Origin: Armatimonadota bacterium
GTDB taxonomy: Bacteria; Armatimonadota; Fimbriimonadia; Fimbriimonadales; Fimbriimonadaceae
Direction: 5' to 3'
Assembly (NCBI GenBank): GCA_018268355.1
Contig: JAFDWR010000002.1
Span: 248,001 to 312,000, forward strand
Length of the DNA stretch: 64,000 nt
The notes beneath the pieces were generated by a model. That model was not told the DNA's origin and did not search any database. It was given only the letters and a program-made list of their open reading frames with translations. The position numbers were made by a program, and so were the translations under genes. Shown piece by piece: positions 9,292 through 17,783 of the stretch (position 1 is its first letter; every line of letters starts with the position of its first letter).

Positions 9292-10134
9292 ATGGTCCTT
9301 CTCGCCTCTTTACTCCTTGCCAAGAAGCCGACGACGCTCTTCACGGGCGCGCCGATCCTCCAGAAGATCGTCGCCACCGCGCGAAGGGAGAAGTGGACCG
9401 AACTGTCCTTTGGCGAGCTCGTCGCCAAGGTCGGGCTCTCCCTCCAGGGCACGCCCTACGTCGGGTTCACGCTGGAAACCGACGACAAGGTGGAAAGCTG
9501 CGTGGTGAAGCTCGATGGCCTCGATTGCGTGACGTTTTATGAGTCGAGCCTCGGCATCGCGCGGATGCTGATGCGCGGGAAGGCCTCGTCCGAAGACCTC
9601 GCGAACGAGATTCGCCAGATGCGGTATCGGGGCGGCAAGCAGACTGACTACCTGAGCCGAATTCACTACACGAGCGAGTGGTTTGACGACAACGACCGCC
9701 GCGGGATTGTCGCCAACCTGACGCCGAAGCTGCCCGGGGTAGAGCGGATCAAGGGCAAGCCGTTTGACTTCATGAGCAGCCATCCCAAGCTCTACCGGCA
9801 GCTCCGCGCGAACCCGGACTACGTGACCCGGCTCGCGGCGATGGAAAAGGCGCTGAGTGACCGCGCGCCGTTCTACCTGCCGAAGCTGCAACTCCCGGTG
9901 GTCGAATCGCTCCTCGAATCCGGTGACGTCATCGGCATCACGACCACGAAGAAGGGTCTCGACACCTCGCACACCGCCTTGCTTTATCGCGATGAGGAGG
10001 GCTGCCTGCGCATTTTGCACGCAAGCAGCACCCAGAAGAAGGTTGTCCTCGGCGATCGCCTCGTGACCTATCTGAACGGCATCGATTCGGACACCGGGAT
10101 CATCGTCGGGCGACCGCTACCTCCCAAGCGTTAG
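9292..10134 (+). CDS. DUF1460 (N-acetylmuramoyl-L-alanine amidase-like) protein
   Basis: 280 residues with a short hydrophobic leader (MVLLASLLLAKK). It contains the family's Cys in LDGLDCVTFYESSLGIARM, the RYRGGKQTDYLSRIHY block, and a His in LDTSHTALLYRD. These match the NlpC/P60-related DUF1460 family (PF07313), thought to act on cell-wall peptides. A CATAAT hexamer at 9278 with TTTGCA 16 bases upstream could be the promoter; GGGAG lies 3 bases before the ATG. The stop shares bases with the convergent SDR stop (TTAG at 10131-10134). Confidence 0.85.
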   Translation: MVLLASLLLAKKPTTLFTGAPILQKIVATARREKWTELSFGELVAKVGLSLQGTPYVGFTLETDDKVESCVVKLDGLDCVTFYESSLGIARMLMRGKASSEDLANEIRQMRYRGGKQTDYLSRIHYTSEWFDDNDRRGIVANLTPKLPGVERIKGKPFDFMSSHPKLYRQLRANPDYVTRLAAMEKALSDRAPFYLPKLQLPVVESLLESGDVIGITTTKKGLDTSHTALLYRDEEGCLRILHASSTQKKVVLGDRLVTYLNGIDSDTGIIVGRPLPPKR

Positions 10135-10955
10135 CTCGGGAAGTCGGTCGGTTTGCCGAGCGATTCGAACGCCTGGATCTCAGCGCGGACCTTGTCGAGC
10201 TGATCGTACGCGAGTTCGTAGGCCATCGCGCCAAGCGGCAGTCGGAGCGGCGGCTCGGGCATCTCGGTGACTGCGATCATCGCCTCGGCGGCCTTGACCG
10301 GATCGCCAGCCTGGCGACCGTAGGTCGCGGCAATTGCGTCCCGTCGCTTCCCTGCGGTGGCCTCGTATTCGGGCCAGCGGTCGGCGGCTAATGTTAAACT
10401 TCGACCGTGAAAATCTGTACGGAATGGGCCAGGTTCGATCGTCGTGACCTTGATTCCGAGCGGCTTCAGCTCGCCGTAGAGGCTTTCACCGAGGGCTTCG
10501 ACCGCGTGCTTCGTCGCGGCGTAAAGGCCAGACCCGGGGAATGAGATCAGACCGACGATGGAGCTGAGGTTGATGACGTGGCCCGCACCCTGCGCGCGCA
10601 TCGTGGGCAGCACCTCGCGGAGCATGGTGAGGAGGCCGAAAACGTTGACGTCAAAGACCGCTCGCGCCTCTTCGTCGGAGCACTCTTCGACCGCGCCGAG
10701 AAGGCCATAACCGGCGTTGTTGACAAGGACATCGATGCGACCAAACCGCTCCTGGGTCGCGGCGACCGCCGCCTTGATCGTCTCCGGGCGAGTGACGTCG
10801 AGCTCGGTCAGAAGGACGTTCTCGCCTTCAAGGCCGTTCAGGGTTTCGCGCCGACGGGCGGTGGCGACGACGTTCGCGCCGTTGTCACGCAGAACCTCCG
10901 CGAGCGAGCGTCCGAGACCGGTCGAACAGCCGGTGATAAGCCATGTTTTCTGCAT
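10131..10955 (-). CDS. short-chain dehydrogenase/reductase
   Basis: Classical SDR of 274 residues, NAD(P)-dependent. It has the TGCSTGLG cofactor motif (residues 8-15), NNAG, a catalytic Ser region (NLSSIVG) and the YAATK active-site pair, followed by PGPFRTDF. Substrate unknown. The start is the ATG at 10955, five bases after the hutI stop with GAGGG in front. The same frame stays open far upstream but only as a shadow of hutI and hutG. It is probably the last gene of the hut operon, although an SDR is not part of the known histidine pathway. Confidence 0.9.
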   Translation of the reverse strand: MQKTWLITGCSTGLGRSLAEVLRDNGANVVATARRRETLNGLEGENVLLTELDVTRPETIKAAVAATQERFGRIDVLVNNAGYGLLGAVEECSDEEARAVFDVNVFGLLTMLREVLPTMRAQGAGHVINLSSIVGLISFPGSGLYAATKHAVEALGESLYGELKPLGIKVTTIEPGPFRTDFHGRSLTLAADRWPEYEATAGKRRDAIAATYGRQAGDPVKAAEAMIAVTEMPEPPLRLPLGAMAYELAYDQLDKVRAEIQAFESLGKPTDFPS

Positions 10956-10960
10956 CACCC

Positions 10961-12142
10961 TCAGGTTACGTCGTCTCCGCCGACGATCACGCAGCTCGGC
11001 CGAATTTCGCCCGCCCAGTAGGCGATTTCGCGCCAATCCTTCACTGGCCAGATCGCAAGGTCGGCCCTTTGGCCGGGTGCGATTCTGCCTCGGTCGTGGA
11101 GGCCGAGCGACTTCGCCGCGTTGCGGGTGGATGCAACCAGGCACTCCTCCGCGCTCATCTTCATTTGGGTCATCGCGAGGGTGATGATGAGCGGCATCGA
11201 GACAGTCGGCGAGGAGCCGGGATTGAAGTCGGTGGCGAGGACGACCTCGAGGCCGGCCTCGATCATCGCGCGGGCGTTCGGATAGCGGCTTGCGCCGAGT
11301 AGGAGCACGCTCGCGGGGAGGAGGACGGGCTGGACGCCCGCCGCGGCGAGGGCGAGGATGCCTTCGGTCGTGGTTTGTTCGAGGTGGTCGGCGGTCACCG
11401 CGCCAAGCTCGGCGGCCAGTTGCGCGCCGCCGCTTTCGGTGATCTGGTCGACGTGGAGCCGCAGGTCGAGCCCCTCCTTTCGGGCGGCAACGGCAAGCTG
11501 GCGCGCGTCGTCGTGGGTGAAGTAGCCCGGCTCGATGAACGCATCGACGTACTTTGCGAGCCCGGCAACCGCCGGAACCCAGACCTCGCAGACCTCGCGG
11601 ACAAAGCCCTCGCGGTCCCCGTGGAATTCGGGCGGGACGGCGTGGAGGCCGAGGAAGGTCGGGATGATGCCCGCGTCTCGGTAGAGCTTGAGGAGGCGGA
11701 TCTCGTCGTTGAGGCGGAGCGCGTAGCCGGTCTTCCCTTCCACCGTGGTGGTGCCCATACGGTGGTGGCGGTTGAGCTGCCGCTGAATGTGGGCCAAGCC
11801 CGAGCCGACGTCGCCGAGCATGGCGCGGGTTGCTTCGATGGACGCCCGAATACCGCCGCCGGAGGCTGCGATCTCCTGATAGGTCTCCCCTGCGGCGCGG
11901 CGAGCAAACTCGTCCAGCCGCGAACCGCCAAAGCCGAGGTGCGTGTGGGCATCGACGAATCCCGGCAGTACGGCTCCGCCGTTCGCGTCGATGACGATGT
12001 CGCCCAGATCGGGGAGGATTCCCCCGATTCCCGTGATCTTGCCCTCTTCGATGAGGAGGTCTTCCTGGGTCACCGAGACCTCCCATCCCGACGGGGTGGG
12101 AGTCACGAGCTGACCGATATTGACGATGCAGGTCCGGGTCAT
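10961..12142 (-). CDS. hutI: imidazolonepropionase
   Basis: Third enzyme of histidine degradation: opens 4-imidazolone-5-propionate to N-formimidoyl-glutamate. 393 residues, usual length. Amidohydrolase-fold motifs are present: DAHTHLGFGGSRLDEF (metal HxH), RMGTTTVEGKTGYAL, LHVDQITESGGAQLA, ADHLEQT, and LATDFNPGSSPTVSMP. The start ATG overlaps the hutG TGA (ATGA), indicating coupling. Cytoplasmic. Confidence 0.95.
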   Translation of the reverse strand: MTRTCIVNIGQLVTPTPSGWEVSVTQEDLLIEEGKITGIGGILPDLGDIVIDANGGAVLPGFVDAHTHLGFGGSRLDEFARRAAGETYQEIAASGGGIRASIEATRAMLGDVGSGLAHIQRQLNRHHRMGTTTVEGKTGYALRLNDEIRLLKLYRDAGIIPTFLGLHAVPPEFHGDREGFVREVCEVWVPAVAGLAKYVDAFIEPGYFTHDDARQLAVAARKEGLDLRLHVDQITESGGAQLAAELGAVTADHLEQTTTEGILALAAAGVQPVLLPASVLLLGASRYPNARAMIEAGLEVVLATDFNPGSSPTVSMPLIITLAMTQMKMSAEECLVASTRNAAKSLGLHDRGRIAPGQRADLAIWPVKDWREIAYWAGEIRPSCVIVGGDDVT

Positions 12143-13053
12143 GTGCCTCGCCTGAGCAGTCCGGCGGCGAAGCTGAGAAGCAGCTGGCCGGTGACGAGGG
12201 CGGTGGCGTCATTGATGTCCTTTGTGGGGTCAACCTCGACGAAGTCGACAACCTTAACGAACGTCGAACGACCGCAGGCATAGAGGCCTTGCTGGAGTTC
12301 GCGGGGTGTGATTCCGCCGGGCCGCGCTCCGGGACAGGCGGGAGCGAAAGCGCGGTCGAGTACGTCCACGTCGCAATCGACATAGATCACCGAGCATCGA
12401 AGCGAAAGCTCAAAGAGGGCGGCGGTGAGGACGGGGACAAAGCCCATGTCCTCGACGGTGTGGAGGGTGTGGACGCGAATTCCGGCCGTTTTGGCGACTT
12501 CGGCGTAGTCGGATGAGTTCGCGAACGGCGCGATGCCAATTTGGATGATGTTTTGGCCTGGGAGACCCGATTCCAGCAGTGCCCGAATCGGATTGCCGTT
12601 GTGGAGGCCGTTTTCAAGGGTGCGAAGGTCGAAGTGGGCGTCGAGGGTGATGAGTCCGACGTCCTCAAGCGGCACGCCCAGGCCCAGGACCCCGGGACGA
12701 GTGACGCCGTTGTCGCCGCCAAGCAGCGCGATCGCGTCGTGATTGAGCATCGCACTTTGGAGGAGTTCGGCAAGGGGCGCGTCCGCCGACTCAGGGTCGT
12801 CGTAGGCGAACTTGAGGTCGCCATAGTCCTTCAGGGCAACGTCAAGCACGTCCCCCGATGGATGCCCGGTCCACGTGCCGAGCCGCTGCATGGCGGCGCG
12901 CACCGCCGCGGGAGCCTGGTCGCAGTGTCCGGGCGTGATGCTCTTGTTCATCGGCACCCCGATGAGGCCCAGGCTGCGCTGGGGATCATCGACATGGCGT
13001 CCTGTGAGCCATTCGCTCGCCCGGGGCCAATGGGGGTCGACGTGGAGGGCCAT
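12139..13053 (-). CDS. hutG: formimidoylglutamase (ureohydrolase family)
   Basis: 304-residue arginase/agmatinase-fold enzyme. Given its place between hutU and hutI, it probably hydrolyses N-formimidoyl-glutamate to glutamate and formamide. Metal-site motifs are GGDNG (often GGDHS/E in relatives), TLDAHFDLR and [18 protein letters not shown]. The Asn in place of the usual His in the first motif is also seen in some HutG proteins; I cannot rule out another ureohydrolase substrate. The ATG overlaps the hutU stop as TGATG, and the stop overlaps the hutI start. Confidence 0.88.
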   Translation of the reverse strand: MALHVDPHWPRASEWLTGRHVDDPQRSLGLIGVPMNKSITPGHCDQAPAAVRAAMQRLGTWTGHPSGDVLDVALKDYGDLKFAYDDPESADAPLAELLQSAMLNHDAIALLGGDNGVTRPGVLGLGVPLEDVGLITLDAHFDLRTLENGLHNGNPIRALLESGLPGQNIIQIGIAPFANSSDYAEVAKTAGIRVHTLHTVEDMGFVPVLTAALFELSLRCSVIYVDCDVDVLDRAFAPACPGARPGGITPRELQQGLYACGRSTFVKVVDFVEVDPTKDINDATALVTGQLLLSFAAGLLRRGT

Positions 13054-14726
13054 CAGTCTCCTTGGGCTTCGCGCATCGGGACCCGAACGCCGTGGGCCTC
13101 GGCAAAGGCGATCGCCTCGTCGTATCCCGAATCCACGTGGCGAATCACGCCCATGCCGGGGTCGCTCGTGAGGACCCTTTCGAGTCGCCGCGCGGCGCGG
13201 TCGGTGCCATCGGCCACCACGACCATTCCCGCGTGTTGGGAGTAGCCGATGCCGACGCCGCCGCCATGGTGGAGCGACACCCAGCTTGCGCCCGCCGCGA
13301 CATTGACCATCGCATTGAGGAGCGGCCAGTCAGCAACCGCATCGGTGCCGTCCTTCATCGCTTCGGTCTCGCGGTTGGGCGACGCGACCGATCCACAGTC
13401 TAGGTGGTCGCGACCAATGACGATGGGGGCCTTGAGTTCGCCGGTGCGGACGAGTTCGTTGATCGCGAGCCCTGCCTTGGCCCGCGCGCCATAGCCCAGC
13501 CAGCAGATTCGGGCGGGCAGACCTTGGAACTGGATTCGGTTCGCGGCGACGGACATCCAGCGGGTGAGGGTCTGGTCTTCGGGGAACAGCTCGAGCATGA
13601 GGCGGTCGGTGCGCCGGATGTCTTCGGGGTCACCGCTGAGAGCGGCCCATCGGAACGGGCCCTTGCCTTCGCAGAAGAGGGGCCGGATGTATTCGGGGAC
13701 GAATCCTTTGATCTCGAAGGCGTCGTTGCAGCCTGCCTCTTCAGCAAAGGCGCGGATGTTGTTGCCGTAGTCAAAGGCGATTGCGCCCGCTCGTTTTAGG
13801 TCGAGCATCGCTTGGACGTGGGTCGCCATGCTGTTCTTCGAAAGGCGGATGACCTCATCGGGGTCCTCCTCGCGGAGTCGGGCAACCTCATCGAGCGACA
13901 TCCCGGCGGGAACGTAGCCATGGAGGGGATCGTGCGCACTCGTCTGGTCGGTGATGACGTCGGGAATGATGCCGCGCCGAACCATCTCGGGCAGGACTTC
14001 GGCGCAGTTGCCGACGAGGCCGACAGAGATCGCGGGCCGACCGTCGAGCATCGCGAGCGCCTCATCGAGCGAGGTGGCCATGCGGTCGATGTAGCCGGTG
14101 TCGATGCGCTTTTGAATTCGGGCGGGATCAACATCGATGCCGAGGAAACTGGCCCCGTTGAGGACGGCGGCGAGAGGCTGAGCGCCACCCATGCCTCCCA
14201 TGCCGCCACTCACCACGAGCTTGCCCTGGAGCGAGCCGCTGAAGTAGCGGTCCGCACAGGCCGCGAACGTCTCGTAGGTGCCTTGGACGATGCCTTGGGA
14301 GCCGATGTAGATCCACGAGCCGGCGGTCATTTGGCCGTACATCATCAGCCCTTGGCGCTCGAGTTCGTGGAAGTGGTCCCAGTTCGCCCACTTGCCGACG
14401 AGGTTCGAGTTCGCAATGAGCACCCTCGGAGCCTCCTCGTGGGTTCGGAAGACGCCGACCGGACGTCCGGATTGGACGAGCATCGTCTCGTCATTTTCGA
14501 GGCTGCGGAGGGTTCGGATGAGGGCGTGGAGCGACGGCCAATCGCGCGCGGCCTTGCCCGTTCCGCCGTAGACCACGAGGTCCTCGGGGCGTTCGGCCAC
14601 GTCGGGATCGAGGTTGTTCAGCAGCATCCGGAGGGCGGCTTCTTGTTCCCAGCCCTTGCAGCTGATCTCGGTGCCCGTGGGGGCGCGGAGGGGTCCCTTG
14701 GAGGGTGCGGTCGGCAGGTCGATCAT
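13053..14726 (-). CDS. hutU: urocanate hydratase
   Basis: 557 residues, the normal length for urocanase, which uses NAD+ to hydrate urocanate. Family signatures include [61 protein letters not shown] and [15 protein letters not shown]. It leads the hut operon. A TACAAT hexamer (14737-14732) sits only five bases before the ATG, with no ribosome site between, which suggests a leaderless message. This hexamer overlaps the -35 of the divergent thrS promoter. hutH, the first pathway enzyme, is not in the window. Confidence 0.95.
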   Translation of the reverse strand: MIDLPTAPSKGPLRAPTGTEISCKGWEQEAALRMLLNNLDPDVAERPEDLVVYGGTGKAARDWPSLHALIRTLRSLENDETMLVQSGRPVGVFRTHEEAPRVLIANSNLVGKWANWDHFHELERQGLMMYGQMTAGSWIYIGSQGIVQGTYETFAACADRYFSGSLQGKLVVSGGMGGMGGAQPLAAVLNGASFLGIDVDPARIQKRIDTGYIDRMATSLDEALAMLDGRPAISVGLVGNCAEVLPEMVRRGIIPDVITDQTSAHDPLHGYVPAGMSLDEVARLREEDPDEVIRLSKNSMATHVQAMLDLKRAGAIAFDYGNNIRAFAEEAGCNDAFEIKGFVPEYIRPLFCEGKGPFRWAALSGDPEDIRRTDRLMLELFPEDQTLTRWMSVAANRIQFQGLPARICWLGYGARAKAGLAINELVRTGELKAPIVIGRDHLDCGSVASPNRETEAMKDGTDAVADWPLLNAMVNVAAGASWVSLHHGGGVGIGYSQHAGMVVVADGTDRAARRLERVLTSDPGMGVIRHVDSGYDEAIAFAEAHGVRVPMREAQGD

Positions 14727-14731
14727 GCCTT

Positions 14732-14737
14732 ATTGTA
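14732..14737 (-). promoter_or_regulatory. predicted hutU -10 hexamer (leaderless type)
   Basis: TACAAT read on the minus strand, five bases before the hutU ATG. It overlaps the -35 hexamer of the divergent thrS promoter, so polymerase could not occupy both sites at once. Prediction only. Confidence 0.55.
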
Positions 14738-14760
14738 GGCTCATTGAGGGTCGGTATAAT
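14733..14760 (+). promoter_or_regulatory. predicted sigma-70-type promoter of thrS
   Basis: TTGTAG and a perfect TATAAT are separated by 16 bases. TATAAT ends 42 bases before the thrS start. The leader is too short for a T-box, and no such structure is seen. Confidence 0.7.
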
Positions 14761-14802
14761 GGGGTTCTACAATTCATTCCCATTGTCAGGGAGGGAAAAA
14801 CC

Positions 14803-16605
14803 ATGGCCACTGCCTACGAACAGACCTATCTTTACCGTTTGCGGCACTCCGCCGCCCATCTCATGGCTCAGGCCGTGACCGAGCTCTACCCCGGTGCCAA
14901 GCTCAGCATCGGCCCCCCCGTTGAGAACGGCTTTTACTACGACATCGAATTCGAGACGCCGCTTCGCGAAGAGGATCTGGCGAGCATCGAGAAGCGGATG
15001 AAGGAGCTTTCTAAGCTCGACCAGCGCATCGAACGCACCGAAGTCTCGCGAGACGACGCGAAGGCGTTGATTCTCGACGAGTCGATCCCGGGCATGGGCC
15101 CCGCGGTGGCGGAGTACAAGCTCCAGCTGCTCGATGCGATCCCCGAGGGCGAGGCGATCAGTTTTTATGACCAGAAGCGCACGGACCGCGAAGGCGTCCA
15201 CCACCGATTCCTCGACCTTTGCCGTGGACCGCACGTCGACACGACCAAGGAGATCAAGCACTTCAAGCTGATGTCGATTGCGGGTGCCTATTGGCGCGGC
15301 AATGTGAAGAACAAGCAGTTGACCCGCATCTATGGCACCGCTTGGGAGTCGGCCGAAGAGCTGGAGGCCTACCTCCACATGCTGGAAGAGGCGAAGAAGC
15401 GCGACCACCGCATCCTTGGCCGCGAGCTGCAGTTGTTCATGTTCTCGAGCAAGGTGGGCACCGGTCTGCCGCTCTGGCTACCGAAGGGCGCGACCCTGCG
15501 CGACGTGATGGTCGACTTCCTTAAGAAGGAGCAGGTCAAGCGAGGCTACGACCCCGTCGTGACCCCGAACATCGCGAACATCAAGCTCTACGAGAAGTCC
15601 GGCCACGTGGTGAACTACCGCGACAAGATGTTCCCGTTCATGCAGGACGACGAGGATGAGATTTACATCCTCAAGCCGATGAACTGCCCGTTCCACATCG
15701 AGATCTATGCCTCGCAGATGCGCTCTTATCGCGACCTGCCGATCCGGTATGCCGAGTTCGGAACCGTGTATCGGTATGAGCAGAGCGGCGAGGTTGCGGG
15801 CATCCTCCGCGCACGCGGTTTCACCCAGGATGACGCTCACCTCTTTGTCACGCCGGAACAGCTTCAAGATGAGTTTGTCGGCGTGGTCGACATCATGCGG
15901 ACCGTGCTCCAGAAGCTCGGCCTGAACGACTTCCGGATGCGCGTGGGCACCAAGGACCCTTCGTCGGACAAGTACGTCGGCCACGATGACAACTGGGAAG
16001 CGGCGACCAAGGCGATCACCGATGCGTGTGACAAGCTCGGCCTCGACTATGAGGTCTCGCCTGGCGATGCGGCCTTCTATGGCCCCAAGCTCGACCTGAT
16101 CATCAAGGACGCGCTTGGTCGCGAGTGGCAGATGGGCACCGTGCAGGTGGACTACAACCTGCCCGAGCGATTCGAGCTTGAGTACATCGCCGAGGACGGC
16201 AAGCCCCACCGCCCGATCATGATCCACCGCGCGCCGTTTGGCTCGCTGGAGCGCATGATTGGCCTCCTTACTGAGCAGTATGCGGGTGCGTTCCCGCTAT
16301 GGCTGTCGCCGGTGCAGGTGGCGGTGCTCCCGATTGCGGATCGTCACGCCGAGCCCGCCCACGAGCTCGCTCACAAGCTCCGCGAGCTCATCTTCGACAC
16401 GCGGAATGTTCGCGTTTCGGTCGATGATCGGCGCGAGACGCTCGGAAAGAAGATTCGCGAGGCTCAGCTCCAGAAGGTCCCGTTCATGGTGATCTTGGGT
16501 GACAAGGACCTCGAGAACGGCACGGTTGGCGTCCGGTCGCGCGAAGACGGTGACCTCGGGGCGATGCCGGTTGAGGAGTTCATCCGCCGGTTCTTGACGG
16601 GTTAG
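14803..16605 (+). CDS. thrS: threonyl-tRNA synthetase without TGS domain
   Basis: Charges tRNA-Thr; 600 residues. The ATG at 14803 follows GGGAGGG. The upstream open frame back to 14614 is antisense to hutU and lies before the promoter, so it is excluded. The protein opens directly with the editing domain (RHSAAHL HxxxH, GFYYDIEF, HRFLDLCRGPHVD), so the usual N-terminal TGS domain of about 60 residues is missing. The catalytic core has YAEFGTVYRYEQSGEVAGIL (motif 2) and IMIHRAPFGSLERMIG (motif 3). A C-terminal anticodon-binding domain follows from about residue 500. Confidence 0.95.
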   Translation: MATAYEQTYLYRLRHSAAHLMAQAVTELYPGAKLSIGPPVENGFYYDIEFETPLREEDLASIEKRMKELSKLDQRIERTEVSRDDAKALILDESIPGMGPAVAEYKLQLLDAIPEGEAISFYDQKRTDREGVHHRFLDLCRGPHVDTTKEIKHFKLMSIAGAYWRGNVKNKQLTRIYGTAWESAEELEAYLHMLEEAKKRDHRILGRELQLFMFSSKVGTGLPLWLPKGATLRDVMVDFLKKEQVKRGYDPVVTPNIANIKLYEKSGHVVNYRDKMFPFMQDDEDEIYILKPMNCPFHIEIYASQMRSYRDLPIRYAEFGTVYRYEQSGEVAGILRARGFTQDDAHLFVTPEQLQDEFVGVVDIMRTVLQKLGLNDFRMRVGTKDPSSDKYVGHDDNWEAATKAITDACDKLGLDYEVSPGDAAFYGPKLDLIIKDALGREWQMGTVQVDYNLPERFELEYIAEDGKPHRPIMIHRAPFGSLERMIGLLTEQYAGAFPLWLSPVQVAVLPIADRHAEPAHELAHKLRELIFDTRNVRVSVDDRRETLGKKIREAQLQKVPFMVILGDKDLENGTVGVRSREDGDLGAMPVEEFIRRFLTG

Positions 16606-16620
16606 TCGCGCCGACCCTGT

Positions 16621-16634
16621 CCCCGGATTCGGGG
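16621..16634 (+). terminator. short hairpin after thrS
   Basis: CCCCG GATT CGGGG lies 16 bases after the thrS stop. The stem is short and no T tract follows, so its role as terminator is uncertain. Confidence 0.3.
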
Positions 16635-16667
16635 GGTTGCCCGGGCGTGCTTTGGGGCAGCGGGTTC

Positions 16668-16740
16668 GTCGCGCCGACCGAGGGCGGAGGGCGAGCGTAG
16701 CGAGCCCGAGGGAAGTGGCTTCGGGCTCGGTCGGCGCTAC
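16668..16740. repeat. 63-bp structured repeat, copy 1
   Basis: The core 16673-16735 is identical over 63 bases to 17673-17735, exactly 1000 bases away. The ends pair (GCCGACC with GGTCGGC, extended by flanking GC/GC), and an inner stem pairs GAGCCCGA with TCGGGCTC. It also holds a GCGAGC direct repeat. The left arm GTCGCGCCGACC occurs once more at 16605-16616. It lies between the thrS and glycosylase stops. Confidence 0.9.
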
Positions 16741-16741
16741 T

Positions 16742-17641
16742 TCAGCTCTCTTCGTCCGAGAACGACCTCGGCCAGTCGTCCTTCAGCAGCCGAGAGAGGG
16801 CCCGATCCGCAAGGATCCGGCCCTCGTTTTGGCATTCGGCGCAGTAGTTCGTCTCGTTCTCCGCATAGCGGATGCGCTGGATCGGGCGTCCGCACACGGG
16901 GCACGGCTGCCCGAACTTCCCGTGGGCGGCGAAGTCGGGCCGGAAGGCGGTGACGTCGCCCGGGCCGGGGAACTTGTCGCCGCCCTTGAACTCGTCGAGG
17001 AGCTTGGCCGCCCAGAGGTTGAGGGTGTCCCTCGTCGCGAGGCGCAGCCGTTCCACCTCGTCCGCCGAGAGGCTCTTGGTCAGCTTGAGCGGCGAGAGCC
17101 GCGCGGCATGGAGGATCTCGTCGGAGTAGGCGTTGCCGATCCCCGAGAAGCGCTTGGGGTTTGTGAGGGCGCGCTTGATGGTCCGATTCTCAGCGAGGAG
17201 AGCCTCAGAGAACGCCTCGGGCGAGGCCGAGAGTGGATCGAGGCCACCGGGATCCTGTCCCGCGGCGTCGGAGCGGCTCGCGAACAGCCACACCCCTGCC
17301 CTCTTCTTCGAGCTCACCTCGGTGAGCACGAGGATCCCGTCATCTAACCGCCAGCTGGCATGGGTGATCTTCATTTGCACCTTGGCGGTGGGGGCGAGCC
17401 AGCGAAATCGCCCCGCGATCATCAGGTGGACCACGATGCAGGCTCCACCCTCGAGTTCAAACGCGATCCGCTTGCCGAGTCGAAAGACGTCGCGAATCGG
17501 CTTGCCAAGGAGATCGGCGGGCTTTGGCGCGACCGTGCGGAGCGCGAACGGATTGTAGAACTTGAACTCGCTGAAGGCCCGATCGGTCACCCGCTTGCGA
17601 AGAGCGGCGAGGTAGAGCTCGATGTCGGGGAGCTCGGGCAT
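16742..17641 (-). CDS. Fpg/Nei-family DNA glycosylase
   Basis: Base-excision repair glycosylase/AP lyase, 299 residues. The N-terminus MPELPDIE supplies the catalytic Pro2 and Glu3. The helix-two-turn-helix region reads FSGIGNAYSDEILHAARLSP. A C-terminal zinc finger has CPVCG and CAECQ. In classic Fpg and Nei the second half of the finger carries a DNA-contacting Arg shortly before the second Cys pair. Here that stretch is ENETNYCAECQ with no Arg, followed by an unusual tail of about 30 residues. The family is clear; whether it is a standard MutM is not. The gene is bracketed by the two 63-bp repeats. Confidence 0.85.
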   Translation of the reverse strand: MPELPDIELYLAALRKRVTDRAFSEFKFYNPFALRTVAPKPADLLGKPIRDVFRLGKRIAFELEGGACIVVHLMIAGRFRWLAPTAKVQMKITHASWRLDDGILVLTEVSSKKRAGVWLFASRSDAAGQDPGGLDPLSASPEAFSEALLAENRTIKRALTNPKRFSGIGNAYSDEILHAARLSPLKLTKSLSADEVERLRLATRDTLNLWAAKLLDEFKGGDKFPGPGDVTAFRPDFAAHGKFGQPCPVCGRPIQRIRYAENETNYCAECQNEGRILADRALSRLLKDDWPRSFSDEES

Positions 17642-17667
17642 GGCAGGGTTAGATTACAACGGATCGC

Positions 17668-17740
17668 GTCGAGCCGACCGAGGGCGGAGGGCGAGCGTAG
17701 CGAGCCCGAGGGAAGTGGCTTCGGGCTCGGTCGGCTCGGG
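17668..17740. repeat. 63-bp structured repeat, copy 2
   Basis: The core 17673-17735 is identical to copy 1. The bases just outside the core differ, but the first flanking pair is still complementary (A-T at 17672:17736 against C-G in copy 1). It lies in the 142-base space between the divergent glycosylase and deacetylase starts. Confidence 0.9.
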
Positions 17741-17783
17741 AACTCAAATTCCGAATTTTCTGGTTGACTAAAGAAGCTCACCT

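Noticed and set aside
10956-12383. N-terminal extension of the SDR to 750 codons
   Set aside because: Overlaps hutI and hutG in a shadow frame; the SDR has its own start with ribosome site at 10955.
14614-14802. N-terminal extension of ThrS that might replace the TGS domain
   Set aside because: Lies antisense to hutU and upstream of the TATAAT promoter; no TGS-like residues.
14761-14802. T-box or other riboswitch before thrS
   Set aside because: The leader is only about 35 bases and shows no conserved T-box sequence.
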